Below are positions 1-7,594 of a stretch of DNA of 8,226 nucleotides, piece after piece. The stretch comes from SIG480 sp045595605 (GTDB taxonomy: Bacteria > Bacillota > Clostridia > Oscillospirales > JAAYXM01). The DNA is taken from contig JAZOAS010000029.1 in NCBI GenBank assembly GCA_045595605.1, forward strand, positions 1 to 8,226, read 5' to 3'. Position numbers and translations under genes: made by a program. The notes beneath the pieces are model-generated. The model saw only the letters and a list, made by a program, of their open reading frames with translations, searched no databases and was not told the DNA's origin. How positions within the stretch are numbered: the stretch's first letter is position 1; the number at the start of each line of letters is the position of its first letter.

Positions 1-729
1 ATCGCGGGCTTTCTTGTTTTGTTTATAGTGTTTGCGCCTGTGCGCGAGTGGTATGTGCCGACGGTTGAGGAGGTTACTTATCACACTGAATATAACGAGA
101 ATATGCTGGCGGCAGGTGATACGATAAAGGAAGTAAACGGATATAATGTATATCTTTACGGAGATATAGTCACAGCGGTAACCCGTGGCGCAAAAGACGG
201 AAAGTATGAGATAAAGGTAATAAGAGACGGTGAAGAGAAGCTTCTTTCCGGGGTTGCTCTTTCTTCAGGAGAAGAAGGCAACTCAAACGCAGAAAAGGGC
301 GCAACGCTTATTTTTGCAAAGGAGAAGTCAACCTTCCTCGGTAAGATTAAATACATCTTCTTGAACGGCGTAAACCTTGTCCGCCTTGTGTTTGTGGGTC
401 TTTCGGATTTGATTTCGGGAGGCGTCTCGGCAGACCAGGTTTCAGGCCCGATAGGAATAGGAAAGGTAATGGCAGATACCGCAAGGGTAAGCCTTATTTC
501 GCTTTTGTATCTTCTCGCGTTTATATCAATAAATCTCGGAATAATGAATCTCTTGCCGCTTCCGGCGCTTGACGGGGGCAGATTCTTCTTTATTCTCATA
601 GAGCTTATTTTCAGAAAGCCGATACCGACAAAGTATGAGGGTTATGTCCACCTTGCGGGTTTTGTCCTGCTCATGCTTGTTATGGTAGCGGTAACATACA
701 ACGATATTGCGAATATATTTTTCAAATAA
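1..729 (+). CDS. rseP: Site-2 intramembrane zinc metalloprotease RseP/RasP, C-terminal part (5' end outside window)
   Basis: Membrane-embedded protease of the site-2 family, which cuts anti-sigma factors and remnant signal peptides within the bilayer. The frame is open to the left edge, so the start and the HExxH zinc site lie outside; about 242 residues remain, against roughly 420 in Bacillus RasP. Counting from the first codon, residues 1-12 are the end of a membrane segment. About 25-95 form a divergent PDZ domain (MLAAGDTIKEVNG resembles the usual GLxxGD..xxNG). SGPIGIGKV precedes a hydrophobic helix at about 159-187. NLLPLPALDGG (183-193) holds the family LDG motif with the third zinc ligand, Asp191. 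KPIPTKYEGYVH and a last membrane helix (about 215-236) close the protein exactly as in family members. A TTG at 19 could be read as a start but is internal to the conserved helix. ispG follows 18 bases later. Family identity is very sure; substrates are unknown. Confidence 0.95.
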   Translation: MAGFLVLFIVFAPVREWYVPTVEEVTYHTEYNENMLAAGDTIKEVNGYNVYLYGDIVTAVTRGAKDGKYEIKVIRDGEEKLLSGVALSSGEEGNSNAEKGATLIFAKEKSTFLGKIKYIFLNGVNLVRLVFVGLSDLISGGVSADQVSGPIGIGKVMADTARVSLISLLYLLAFISINLGIMNLLPLPALDGGRFFFILIELIFRKPIPTKYEGYVHLAGFVLLMLVMVAVTYNDIANIFFK

Positions 730-737
730 ACTTAATC

Positions 738-743
738 GGTGAT
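738..743 (+). promoter_or_regulatory. Ribosome binding site of ispG (GGTGAT)
   Basis: GGTGAT matches the 3' part of the extended Shine-Dalgarno consensus AGGAGGTGATC and ends 4 bases before the ATG at 748. A GTG in the same frame at 739 lies inside this site, which argues against it as the start. The match is partial, so translation may also depend on coupling to the upstream rseP gene. Confidence 0.5.
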
Positions 744-747
744 TATT

Positions 748-1797
748 ATGTCAAACAGAAAGAATACGCGTCCGATAAATGTCGGAGGAGTGCAAATCGG
801 AGGGAACGCTCCGATAGTTGTTCAGTCAATGTGTAATACTGATACGCGAGATGTCAAAGCAACCCTTGCGCAGATTGAAAAGATGCGTGCGGCAGGGTGT
901 AAGATTGTCCGTGTGGCGGTGGTGGATAAAGATGCCGCTTTTGCAATAGGCGAGATTTCCGAAAAGGCGGGAGTGCCGATTGTTGCGGACATCCACTTTG
1001 ACTGGAAGCTTGCGATAGAGGCAGCCGCTGCAGGCGCTTCAAAGATAAGAATCAACCCCGGAAACATCGGTGAGGAAGAGCGCGTGCGCGAGGTTGTAAA
1101 GGCGTGTCGCGAGAGAAATCTTCCTATCCGCATCGGTGTCAACGGCGGTTCTCTTGAAAAAGAGATATTACATAAATACGGCGTTACGGCGCGCGGTATG
1201 GTAGAATCTGCAAAGTATCATGTAGGTCTTCTTGAAAAGTTTGACTTTGAAGATATCTGTATTTCGGTAAAGGCGTCAACGGTAGCGCTTACCGTGGATG
1301 CTTACAGAATGCTTTCTGAAGAGGTGGATTACCCCTTGCACCTCGGCGTCACCGAAGCGGGAACAATCAGAATAGGCAGGCTTAAGTCTGCCGTCGGTAT
1401 AGGCTCGCTTCTTCTTGACGGAATAGGAGATACGATTCGCGTTTCGCTTACCGATGACCCGGTACTTGAGGTTGAAACGGCGTATGACATTCTCCATTCA
1501 ATAGGCATGTCTGAAGACACCCCGCAGCTCGTTTCCTGTCCGACTTGCGGAAGATGTATGATAGATCTCATCCCGATAGCAAAAGAGGTTGAGGAGAGAC
1601 TTATGAAGATAAAAAAGCCTCTCCGCGTTGCCGTTATGGGATGCGTTGTAAACGGTCCGGGTGAGGCTCGCGAGGCTGATATCGGAATGGCAGGAGGAAA
1701 AGAACTCGGAATTCTTTTTAAGAAGGGAGAAATCGTTAAAAAGGTTCCGATGAACGAAATTGTCGATGAACTTATGAAAATGGCGGAGGAGCTTTAA
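748..1797 (+). CDS. ispG: 4-hydroxy-3-methylbut-2-en-1-yl diphosphate synthase IspG (GcpE)
   Basis: Cytosolic [4Fe-4S] enzyme of the MEP pathway that reductively converts methylerythritol 2,4-cyclodiphosphate to HMBPP, one step before IspH. The product is 349 residues, the bacterial size without the plant insertion. The N-terminus (TRPINVGGVQIGG, then VQSMCNTDTRD) is classic, and about 1-240 is the TIM barrel. Cluster ligands are visible in the C-terminal domain: CPTCGRC (Cys264, Cys267) and GCVVNGPGEA (Cys299, Glu306). Their spacing of 3, 32 and 7 matches E. coli Cys270/273/305 and Glu312, so the enzyme should be active. ATG 748 is chosen over an in-frame GTG at 739 because family members start about nine residues before TRP and the GTG overlaps the ribosome binding site. 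It lies between rseP and polC, 7 bases before the polC ATG, so it is operonic. It could use ferredoxin or flavodoxin as electron donor; no partner gene is visible. Confidence 0.98.
   Translation: MSNRKNTRPINVGGVQIGGNAPIVVQSMCNTDTRDVKATLAQIEKMRAAGCKIVRVAVVDKDAAFAIGEISEKAGVPIVADIHFDWKLAIEAAAAGASKIRINPGNIGEEERVREVVKACRERNLPIRIGVNGGSLEKEILHKYGVTARGMVESAKYHVGLLEKFDFEDICISVKASTVALTVDAYRMLSEEVDYPLHLGVTEAGTIRIGRLKSAVGIGSLLLDGIGDTIRVSLTDDPVLEVETAYDILHSIGMSEDTPQLVSCPTCGRCMIDLIPIAKEVEERLMKIKKPLRVAVMGCVVNGPGEAREADIGMAGGKELGILFKKGEIVKKVPMNEIVDELMKMAEEL
1785..1791 (+). promoter_or_regulatory. Ribosome binding site of polC (GGAGGAG, inside the ispG end)
   Basis: GGAGGAG lies within the last codons of ispG. 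It ends 13 bases before the ATG at 1805, longer than the usual 5-9, with A-rich sequence between. No better site lies closer and no alternative start exists in frame between the site and 1805, so this most likely serves polC, helped by translational coupling from ispG. Confidence 0.6.
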
Positions 1798-1804
1798 AGA
1801 AAAA

Positions 1805-4800
1805 ATGGGAACAAATTCGATGAAACTGTTTTGCGATGTATTCAAGATAAAGGCACCGGAGTTTGACTGTCTCCGTGATGTCCTTGTGAGCGCGCTTACA
1901 GCAGACAAAAACGAAAACAGAATAATTGCAAAGCTTTTCTCAGAGAGTTTGCTCTCGGCTGAAGAACTTTCGGCGGCGGAAGCGGTTATTGCCGCAAAGT
2001 ACCGTCTTTCAGGTGCAAAGCTTATCCCGTCGTACCCGAGAAGCCTTTTGGGGGATGAGTATTTTGCAATTCTTGCAGAGCGTATAAAAAGCGAGTTTCC
2101 TGCGGCAACGGGATATCTTTCAGGCTCGGAATGGAACTTTGACGCTTCTGAGAACATTCTCCGTCTCTCTCTCCAGAGTGAAATAACCGGCTTTTTCTCA
2201 AGCTGCGTAAGCTTTATAAAGCGTGCGATTGAGGAAGAGTTTTCCCTTCATATCGATGTAGAGATTGAAACGGTTGAGGGTGGGGACGAAAAGGCGGAAG
2301 AGCGAATTGAGATGCTTCGCCGTCAGATTGAGGAAGAGGCGAGAGCCTCGGCACAGCGGATAAGCTCATCACCGCAAAAAAAGGAAGAGCCTGTCGCTAC
2401 TCCGCAAATGGGAAAATTCAAAAGACAGAAGAGCTTGAACGAAGAAAAGGGCGATGTAATTCTCGGTAAGCCCTTCTTCTCGGAGTATATAGAAATAAAG
2501 AACCTTGAGGAGTCTTATGGCGATATTTCTATCAAAGGCGAAATCTTTGCGACAGAAGTAAAAACTTTTGACAGTCGCGGCACTGCGATTTACAGCTTCG
2601 ATATGACAGACTTCACAAGCTCTGTCAGGGTAGTTGTAAGAAATATCAAACTCGAAAATCTTTCTGAGGTGTCCGATAAGCTCAAAGAGGGTGCGTATGT
2701 CCATGTTTACGGCATGACTCAGTACGATACATACTTAAAAGACACTATTATCCGCCCGAAGAACATTATGATAGGCAAGAAGCCCCGTCGCGAGGATAAG
2801 TCAGAAGAAAAGCGCGTCGAGCTTCATATGCATACCAATATGTCCACGATGGACGGCATGACCCCTGCAAAGAAGCTCATTTCGCGCGCTGCTGAGTGGG
2901 GACATAAAGCGATTGCCATAACAGACCACGGCGTTGTTCAGGCGTTTCCAGATGCGATGAACGCGGCGTCAAAGCTCGGTATCAAGATTCTTTATGGTGT
3001 TGAAGCGTATTACGGTGGAAGTCGTGAGGCGCAAGTAGTTACGGGAAATGTCGAGAGCGGTTTTGACGGCGAATATGTCTGTTTTGATATAGAAACAACA
3101 GGTCTTTATAAAAAGACCTGCAAGATAATTGAAATTGCGGCGACCATACTCCGCAACGGTGAGGTTTGTGAGAAGTTCCAGACATATGTAAATCCTGAGT
3201 GTGCAATTCCCGAGAAGATAACCGAGCTTACTGGAATCACAAACGGTATGGTTGCTGATGCTCCGAAGATAGAAAAGGCGCTTTCGGACTTCCTTGCCTT
3301 TGCAGGGGAGAGACCGTTTGCAGCGCATAATGCAGATTTTGATATCGGCTTTATTTCTCAGGCGTGTCAGGAGCTTGGAATTGAAAAAGAATTTAATTAT
3401 ATCGATACGCTTGAGCTTTCGAGAAAGCTTTTGCCTGATATAAAAAATCATAAGCTTGACACCGTTGCAAAGGCGCTTAAGCTCCCGAAATTTGAGCATC
3501 ATCGCGCCCTTGACGATTCAATAACGGTCGCGTTTATCTTAAGAAGTCTTTTTGCTCATATCAGCGAAAAATACGGTATATCGTCAGCGGACAAGCTCAA
3601 CGGTCTTGAAAGTGCTTCAAATGCAGGCGGTAAGATGAACCGCTTCCATATGATAATATTTGCGAAGAACTATGTCGGGCTTAAAAATCTTTACAAGCTT
3701 GTTTCGATATCTCATCTCGAGTATTACAACAAACGCCCGATTATCCCGCGCCATGTGCTTGAAAAGCACAGAGACGGGCTCATAATCGGTTCGGCTTGTG
3801 AAGCGGGTGAACTTTACAGTGCAGTTGTAGAGGGAAGACGCCGCGGAGACCTTCTTAAGCTTGCCGAGTTTTACGATTTTCTCGAAATTCAGCCGGTTGG
3901 CAATAACGCGTTTATGATTGCAAACGGTATTGCTTCAAACGAGGAGAATATCAGGAATTTCAACAGGACGATTGTAAGTCTTGGTGAAGAGCTTGGTATT
4001 CCTGTTGTTGCAACGGGCGATGTCCATTTCCTTGAGCCGCACGATGAGCTTTATCGCCGTGTTATTATGGCAAGTAAAAACTTCTCGGATGCGGATAATC
4101 AGGCGCCTCTTTACCTGAAAACGACGGATGAGATGCTTGAGGAATTCTCATATCTCGGAGAGAAAAAGGCTTACGAGGTTGTAGTCAAGAACACGAATCT
4201 CATTGCAGATATGTGTGAGGATATCCGCCCTGTTCCGAAGGAGCAGTACCCGCCGTCAATCCCGGGCTCAAAAGAAGAGCTTAAGAAGCTTTGCTACAAC
4301 AAGGCTCATAAGATTTATGGCGAGGAGCTTCACGAGGTTGTGCGCGATCGACTTGAGTATGAGCTCTCAAAAATAATAGGAAACGACTTTGATGTTATGT
4401 ATATCATAGCTCAGAAGCTCGTTACAAAGTCAGTTGCTGACGGATACCTTGTCGGTTCGCGAGGCTCGGTTGGTTCATCTTTTGTCGCGTTTTTGTCCGA
4501 TATTACCGAGGTTAACGCACTTCCGCCACATTACAGATGCGGTAATTGTAAGCATGTAGAGTTTGACGATAGCGGAAAGTACGCGACCGGCGCTGACCTT
4601 CCGGATAAAATGTGTCCCGTCTGCGGAGAACGACTTACAAAGGACGGCTTTAATATCCCGTTCCAGACCTTCCTCGGTTTTGACGGTGACAAGACTCCTG
4701 ATATAGACCTCAACTTCTCTGGTGAGTACCAGTCAACCGCTCACAGCCAGGTTATCGACCTTTTCGGTGAGGGTCATGTTTTCAGAGCGGGAACTATCGG

Positions 4801-6118
4801 TACAGTTGCCGATAAAACGGCGTACGGCTATGTTAAGAAGTATCTTGACGAAAGAGGCATGAGCGTTACGCGTGCCGAGGAAAACAGAATGACTGCGGGT
4901 TGTGCGGGAATCAAGCGCACAACAGGTCAGCATCCGGGTGGTGTCATCATCGTTCCGAAGGAGAACGAGATTTACGAATTCTGTCCCGTTCAGCACCCAG
5001 CGGACGATAACGACTCGGATATTATAACAACCCACTTTGATTACCATTCGATAGACAGTAACCTCTTAAAGCTTGATATGCTCGGACACGATGACCCGAC
5101 GATGATAAAGATGCTTGAGGACCTGACGGGTGTAAATGCGCGCGAGATTCCGCTTGATGATCCGGAGACTATGAGTATCTTCACTTCAATTGCGGCTCTC
5201 GGTATCGAGGGTGACGAGCTTCTCGGTGAGACGGGGTCCGTCGCTATTCCTGAGTTTGGAACTCACTTTGTTCGCGAAATGTTGAAGGATACACGCCCGA
5301 CCACTTTCGACGAGCTTGCGAGAATTTCAGGTCTGTCCCACGGTACGGATGTATGGCTCAATAACGCGCAGACGCTTGTCCGCGACGGAGTTGCAACCCT
5401 TAAAGAGGTTATCTGTTGCCGTGACGATATTATGCTCTATCTTATCGACAAGGGCGTTGAGCCGAAACTCTCGTTTACGATAATGGAGAGCGTCCGAAAG
5501 GGAAAGGGTTTAAAACCCGAGTGGATAGATACAATGCGCGAGAACAATGTTCCCGAGTGGTACATTGAGTCCTGCCAGAAGATAAAATACATGTTCCCGA
5601 AGGCGCACGCGGTAGCGTATGTTATGATGGCGTTCCGTATTGCGTGGTTCAAGGTACATAGACCAAAAGCGTTCTACGCGGCGTATTTCTCTATCCGAGC
5701 AAAGGCGTTTGATGCGTCCGTTATGACAAACGGCGACGATGTCGTTCTTTCAAAGATTGAGGAGATAAAGGCTATGGAGAAGCCGACTGCAAAGGACGAA
5801 AGTATGCTCGTTACGCTTGAGGTTTGCCACGAGTTTTATAAGCGCGGTTTCAAGTTTGAGCCGATTGACCTCTACCGTTCGGAAACTCTCAACTTCCTTG
5901 TCACGGAAGACGGTTTGCTCCCGCCGTTTACGGCGATATCAGGTCTTGGAGAGGTTGCGGCACAGAACATCGTTGACGCAAGACGCGACGGCAAATTTAT
6001 GTCCGTTGAGGAGATTCAGACGAGATGTTCAAAGGTCTCAAAAGGCGTTATAGAAATGCTTGAGAACAACAATGTCTTAAAGGATGTTCCATCAACAAGT
6101 CAGATAACATTATTCTAA
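1805..6118 (+). CDS. polC: DNA polymerase III alpha subunit, PolC type, with built-in 3'-5' exonuclease
   Basis: Replicative DNA polymerase of low-GC Gram-positive bacteria. The 1437 residues equal the B. subtilis length as I recall it. In order: N-terminal domain (about 1-190); OB fold (about 230-325); first half of the PHP domain with HMHTNMSTMDGM (His341, His343) and TDHG (Asp374, His375); inserted DEDD exonuclease (about 425-585) with DIETTGL (Asp428, Glu430), HNADFD (Asp511) and HHRALDD (His566, Asp570/571); second PHP half with GDVHF (Asp739, His741); GSRGSVGSSF fingers/palm motif at 884; zinc site Cys912, Cys915, Cys937, Cys940; catalytic PDIDLNFSGEYQ (Asp966, Asp968) and KLDMLGHDDPT (Asp1091); FPKAHAVAYV (about 1264); C-terminal helix-hairpin-helix region; terminal QITLF, a beta-clamp-binding motif. 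Proofreading and polymerase residues are all present. ATG 1805 is preferred; ATG 1820 (MKLFCDVF) is possible and would remove five residues. It is last in the rseP-ispG-polC operon, before a strong terminator. Confidence 0.98.
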   Translation: MGTNSMKLFCDVFKIKAPEFDCLRDVLVSALTADKNENRIIAKLFSESLLSAEELSAAEAVIAAKYRLSGAKLIPSYPRSLLGDEYFAILAERIKSEFPAATGYLSGSEWNFDASENILRLSLQSEITGFFSSCVSFIKRAIEEEFSLHIDVEIETVEGGDEKAEERIEMLRRQIEEEARASAQRISSSPQKKEEPVATPQMGKFKRQKSLNEEKGDVILGKPFFSEYIEIKNLEESYGDISIKGEIFATEVKTFDSRGTAIYSFDMTDFTSSVRVVVRNIKLENLSEVSDKLKEGAYVHVYGMTQYDTYLKDTIIRPKNIMIGKKPRREDKSEEKRVELHMHTNMSTMDGMTPAKKLISRAAEWGHKAIAITDHGVVQAFPDAMNAASKLGIKILYGVEAYYGGSREAQVVTGNVESGFDGEYVCFDIETTGLYKKTCKIIEIAATILRNGEVCEKFQTYVNPECAIPEKITELTGITNGMVADAPKIEKALSDFLAFAGERPFAAHNADFDIGFISQACQELGIEKEFNYIDTLELSRKLLPDIKNHKLDTVAKALKLPKFEHHRALDDSITVAFILRSLFAHISEKYGISSADKLNGLESASNAGGKMNRFHMIIFAKNYVGLKNLYKLVSISHLEYYNKRPIIPRHVLEKHRDGLIIGSACEAGELYSAVVEGRRRGDLLKLAEFYDFLEIQPVGNNAFMIANGIASNEENIRNFNRTIVSLGEELGIPVVATGDVHFLEPHDELYRRVIMASKNFSDADNQAPLYLKTTDEMLEEFSYLGEKKAYEVVVKNTNLIADMCEDIRPVPKEQYPPSIPGSKEELKKLCYNKAHKIYGEELHEVVRDRLEYELSKIIGNDFDVMYIIAQKLVTKSVADGYLVGSRGSVGSSFVAFLSDITEVNALPPHYRCGNCKHVEFDDSGKYATGADLPDKMCPVCGERLTKDGFNIPFQTFLGFDGDKTPDIDLNFSGEYQSTAHSQVIDLFGEGHVFRAGTIGTVADKTAYGYVKKYLDERGMSVTRAEENRMTAGCAGIKRTTGQHPGGVIIVPKENEIYEFCPVQHPADDNDSDIITTHFDYHSIDSNLLKLDMLGHDDPTMIKMLEDLTGVNAREIPLDDPETMSIFTSIAALGIEGDELLGETGSVAIPEFGTHFVREMLKDTRPTTFDELARISGLSHGTDVWLNNAQTLVRDGVATLKEVICCRDDIMLYLIDKGVEPKLSFTIMESVRKGKGLKPEWIDTMRENNVPEWYIESCQKIKYMFPKAHAVAYVMMAFRIAWFKVHRPKAFYAAYFSIRAKAFDASVMTNGDDVVLSKIEEIKAMEKPTAKDESMLVTLEVCHEFYKRGFKFEPIDLYRSETLNFLVTEDGLLPPFTAISGLGEVAAQNIVDARRDGKFMSVEEIQTRCSKVSKGVIEMLENNNVLKDVPSTSQITLF

Positions 6119-6152
6119 AAAAGAAGGTCCGTTTTTACGGACTTTCTTTTTT
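6117..6152 (+). terminator. Strong intrinsic terminator of the rseP-ispG-polC operon
   Basis: The stem has 16 pairs (6117-6132 with 6137-6152), one of them a G-U, around a TTTT loop. Its core is GTCCGT/ACGGAC, and the 3' arm ends in TTTCTTTTTT, which doubles as the U tract. The left arm starts at the second base of the polC TAA stop codon. Its A-rich/T-rich flanks make it symmetrical, so it could stop transcription from either strand. It insulates the MATE gene from the upstream operon. Confidence 0.93.
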
Positions 6153-6173
6153 GTTAAGAAATGCTTAAAAGTG

Positions 6174-6202
6174 TTGACAGTAAAGGTGTTTGGGCATATA
6201 AT
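6174..6202 (+). promoter_or_regulatory. Consensus housekeeping sigma (SigA) promoter of the MATE gene
   Basis: TTGACA (6174-6179) and TATAAT (6197-6202) are both perfect consensus hexamers with the optimal 17-base spacer. Transcription should start at about 6208-6210, giving a leader of only about 27 bases before the ATG at 6236, too short for a riboswitch. The position, just after the polC terminator and just before a good ribosome binding site, supports it strongly. It suggests high, constitutive transcription unless a repressor acts here. Confidence 0.92.
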
Positions 6203-6222
6203 GTGAAGTGTCAAAAAACTGT

Positions 6223-6227
6223 GGAGG
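6223..6227 (+). promoter_or_regulatory. Ribosome binding site of the MATE gene (GGAGG)
   Basis: GGAGG lies 8 bases before the ATG at 6236. Together with the promoter, it fixes the start at 6236. The in-frame ATG at 6161 lies upstream of the -35 box, so it would not be in the transcript made from that promoter. Confidence 0.9.
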
Positions 6228-6235
6228 CGTGTCGT

Positions 6236-7594
6236 ATGTCAAAGCGTATAAAGGGAAGTATGACCGAGGGTCCGCTTTTCTGGAATATTATTCTATATAC
6301 CATCCCGATTATTCTAACGAGCGTTCTTCAGCTTTTGTTCAATGCGGCAGACCTTGTTGTTGTCGGCAGATTCTGCGGAAGCATTTCAGTCGGTGCTGTC
6401 GGCGCGACAGGCTCACTTACCACTCTTCTTATAAACTTTTTTATCGGCCTTTCTGTCGGCACGGGTGTAGCGGTTGCTCAGGCTCACGGCGCAAGAGATA
6501 ATGAGCAGGTGCATAAAACTGTCCACTCGGCAATTCCGCTTGCGCTCTGCTGCGGAGTGGTTTTAACTGTCGCAGGTGTATTTCTCTCAGAGCCGCTTCT
6601 TGAGCTTATGGGAACTCCTGAAAAGGTTCTTCCTCTTTCTGCAGTTTATATGAAGATATTCTTTTCGGGTACTGTTTTTAACCTTGTATATAATTTTGCA
6701 GCGTCAATACTCCGAGCTTCGGGAGATACGAAAAGTCCGCTTATATTCCTGAGTATCGCAGGCGTTGTGAATGTAATTCTCAATATCTTTTTTGTAACGG
6801 TGTTCCATATGGATGTTGCAGGTGTCGCTCTTGCAACGATTATTTCCCAGGCAATTTCGGCAGTACTTACGATAATTGCGCTTATGAGACGAGAAGATGC
6901 ATCGCGTTTCTTCTTTAGAAAAATGCATTTTTATAAAGATTGTCTCGGGAAGATTTTGAAAATAGGCGTTCCTGCAGGAATACAGAGCTCGCTTTTTGCG
7001 ATTTCTAATGTTCTCATTCAGTCTTCGGTAAACTCGTTCGGAGAAATCTTTGTTTCGGGCGCATCTGCCGCGGCAAATATAGAGGGCTTCCAGTATGTAA
7101 TGATGAACTCGTTCTATCAAAGCGCTCTCAACTTTACGGGGCAGAATTTCGGTGCGAAAAAGTACGACCGCGTAAAAAAGATTTTCAGAATCTGTCTTGC
7201 ATCGGTCATCGTTGTCGGCATAGTTACGGGCGTGCTTGAAAATGTCTTCGGAAAAGAGCTTCTTTCAATTTACATAACCGACTCGGAACAAGCTATTGAG
7301 TACGGTTTAATCAGAATGATGGTAATAGGTCTTCCGTATTTCCTCTGCGGAATGATGGAAATTGCGACGGGTGTTCTCAGGGGAATGGGCGCATCTGTTG
7401 AGCCTATGATAGTATCAATTATTGGTGTTTGTGTTTTGCGTGTAGGCTGGGTATATACGATTTTTAGAATACCCGAGTTCCACACTCCGGAGGGGTTGTA
7501 CCTTTCATATGCAGTTTCGTGGATAATTACATTCCTTGTGCAGTATATCCTTTACAAACGGCTTTTGAAGAAGAAAATAAAAGAGCAGGCATAA
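6236..7594 (+). CDS. MATE family multidrug/sodium (or proton) antiporter
   Basis: Inner-membrane secondary transporter of the MATE (NorM/DinF-like) family, which expels cationic drugs, toxins or metabolites in exchange for Na+ or H+. The 452 residues fit the family length (about 440-460) and twelve membrane helices. It has the two-fold internal repeat of the family. QAHGARDNEQVHK (about 82-94) mirrors QNFGAKKYDRVK (303-314), and ILRASGDTKSPL (158-169) mirrors VLRGMGASVEPM (380-391). The N-terminal GSMTEGPLFWNIILYTIPII is typical of clostridial members, and the C-terminus ends in a lysine-rich tail (KRLLKKKIKEQ). The start at 6236 is set by the GGAGG site and promoter; the in-frame extension to 6161 adds 25 residues with no family similarity. 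It has its own promoter and terminator and no adjacent regulator gene, so it is a single-gene unit. The substrate cannot be read from the sequence. Confidence 0.95.
   Translation: MSKRIKGSMTEGPLFWNIILYTIPIILTSVLQLLFNAADLVVVGRFCGSISVGAVGATGSLTTLLINFFIGLSVGTGVAVAQAHGARDNEQVHKTVHSAIPLALCCGVVLTVAGVFLSEPLLELMGTPEKVLPLSAVYMKIFFSGTVFNLVYNFAASILRASGDTKSPLIFLSIAGVVNVILNIFFVTVFHMDVAGVALATIISQAISAVLTIIALMRREDASRFFFRKMHFYKDCLGKILKIGVPAGIQSSLFAISNVLIQSSVNSFGEIFVSGASAAANIEGFQYVMMNSFYQSALNFTGQNFGAKKYDRVKKIFRICLASVIVVGIVTGVLENVFGKELLSIYITDSEQAIEYGLIRMMVIGLPYFLCGMMEIATGVLRGMGASVEPMIVSIIGVCVLRVGWVYTIFRIPEFHTPEGLYLSYAVSWIITFLVQYILYKRLLKKKIKEQA

Noticed and set aside
259..278. Hairpin CTTTCTTC/GAAGAAGG inside rseP
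   Set aside because: Eight pairs with one wobble in a low-complexity Ser-Glu-Glu linker; explained by the purine- and pyrimidine-rich codons there.
739..747. GTG at 739 as the ispG start
   Set aside because: It overlaps the only ribosome-binding-like sequence (738-743); ATG 748 gives the normal family N-terminus.
1498..2157. 219-residue minus-strand open frame
   Set aside because: It lies antisense across ispG and polC and has no recognisable domain; both plus-strand genes are unmistakable. The long minus-strand frames at 2969-3502 and 156-599 were rejected for the same reason.
3754..3770. Seven-bp hairpin TGTGCTT/AAGCACA inside polC
   Set aside because: Short stem with a three-base loop, no T run after it and no positional meaning; chance is the simplest reading.
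6161..6235. N-terminal extension of the MATE gene to ATG 6161
   Set aside because: This ATG lies upstream of the perfect promoter and has no good ribosome binding site. The 25 extra residues are not MATE-like, whereas ATG 6236 has GGAGG at 8 bases.
6119..6235. Riboswitch, small RNA or tRNA between polC and the MATE gene
   Set aside because: The 117 bases are accounted for by the terminator, the promoter, a leader of about 27 bases and the ribosome binding site; no further structure was seen.
6208..6501. 97-residue plus-strand frame overlapping the MATE start
   Set aside because: It is out of frame with the MATE gene, rich in Cys/Arg/Ser as frame-shifted coding sequence often is, and has no family resemblance.
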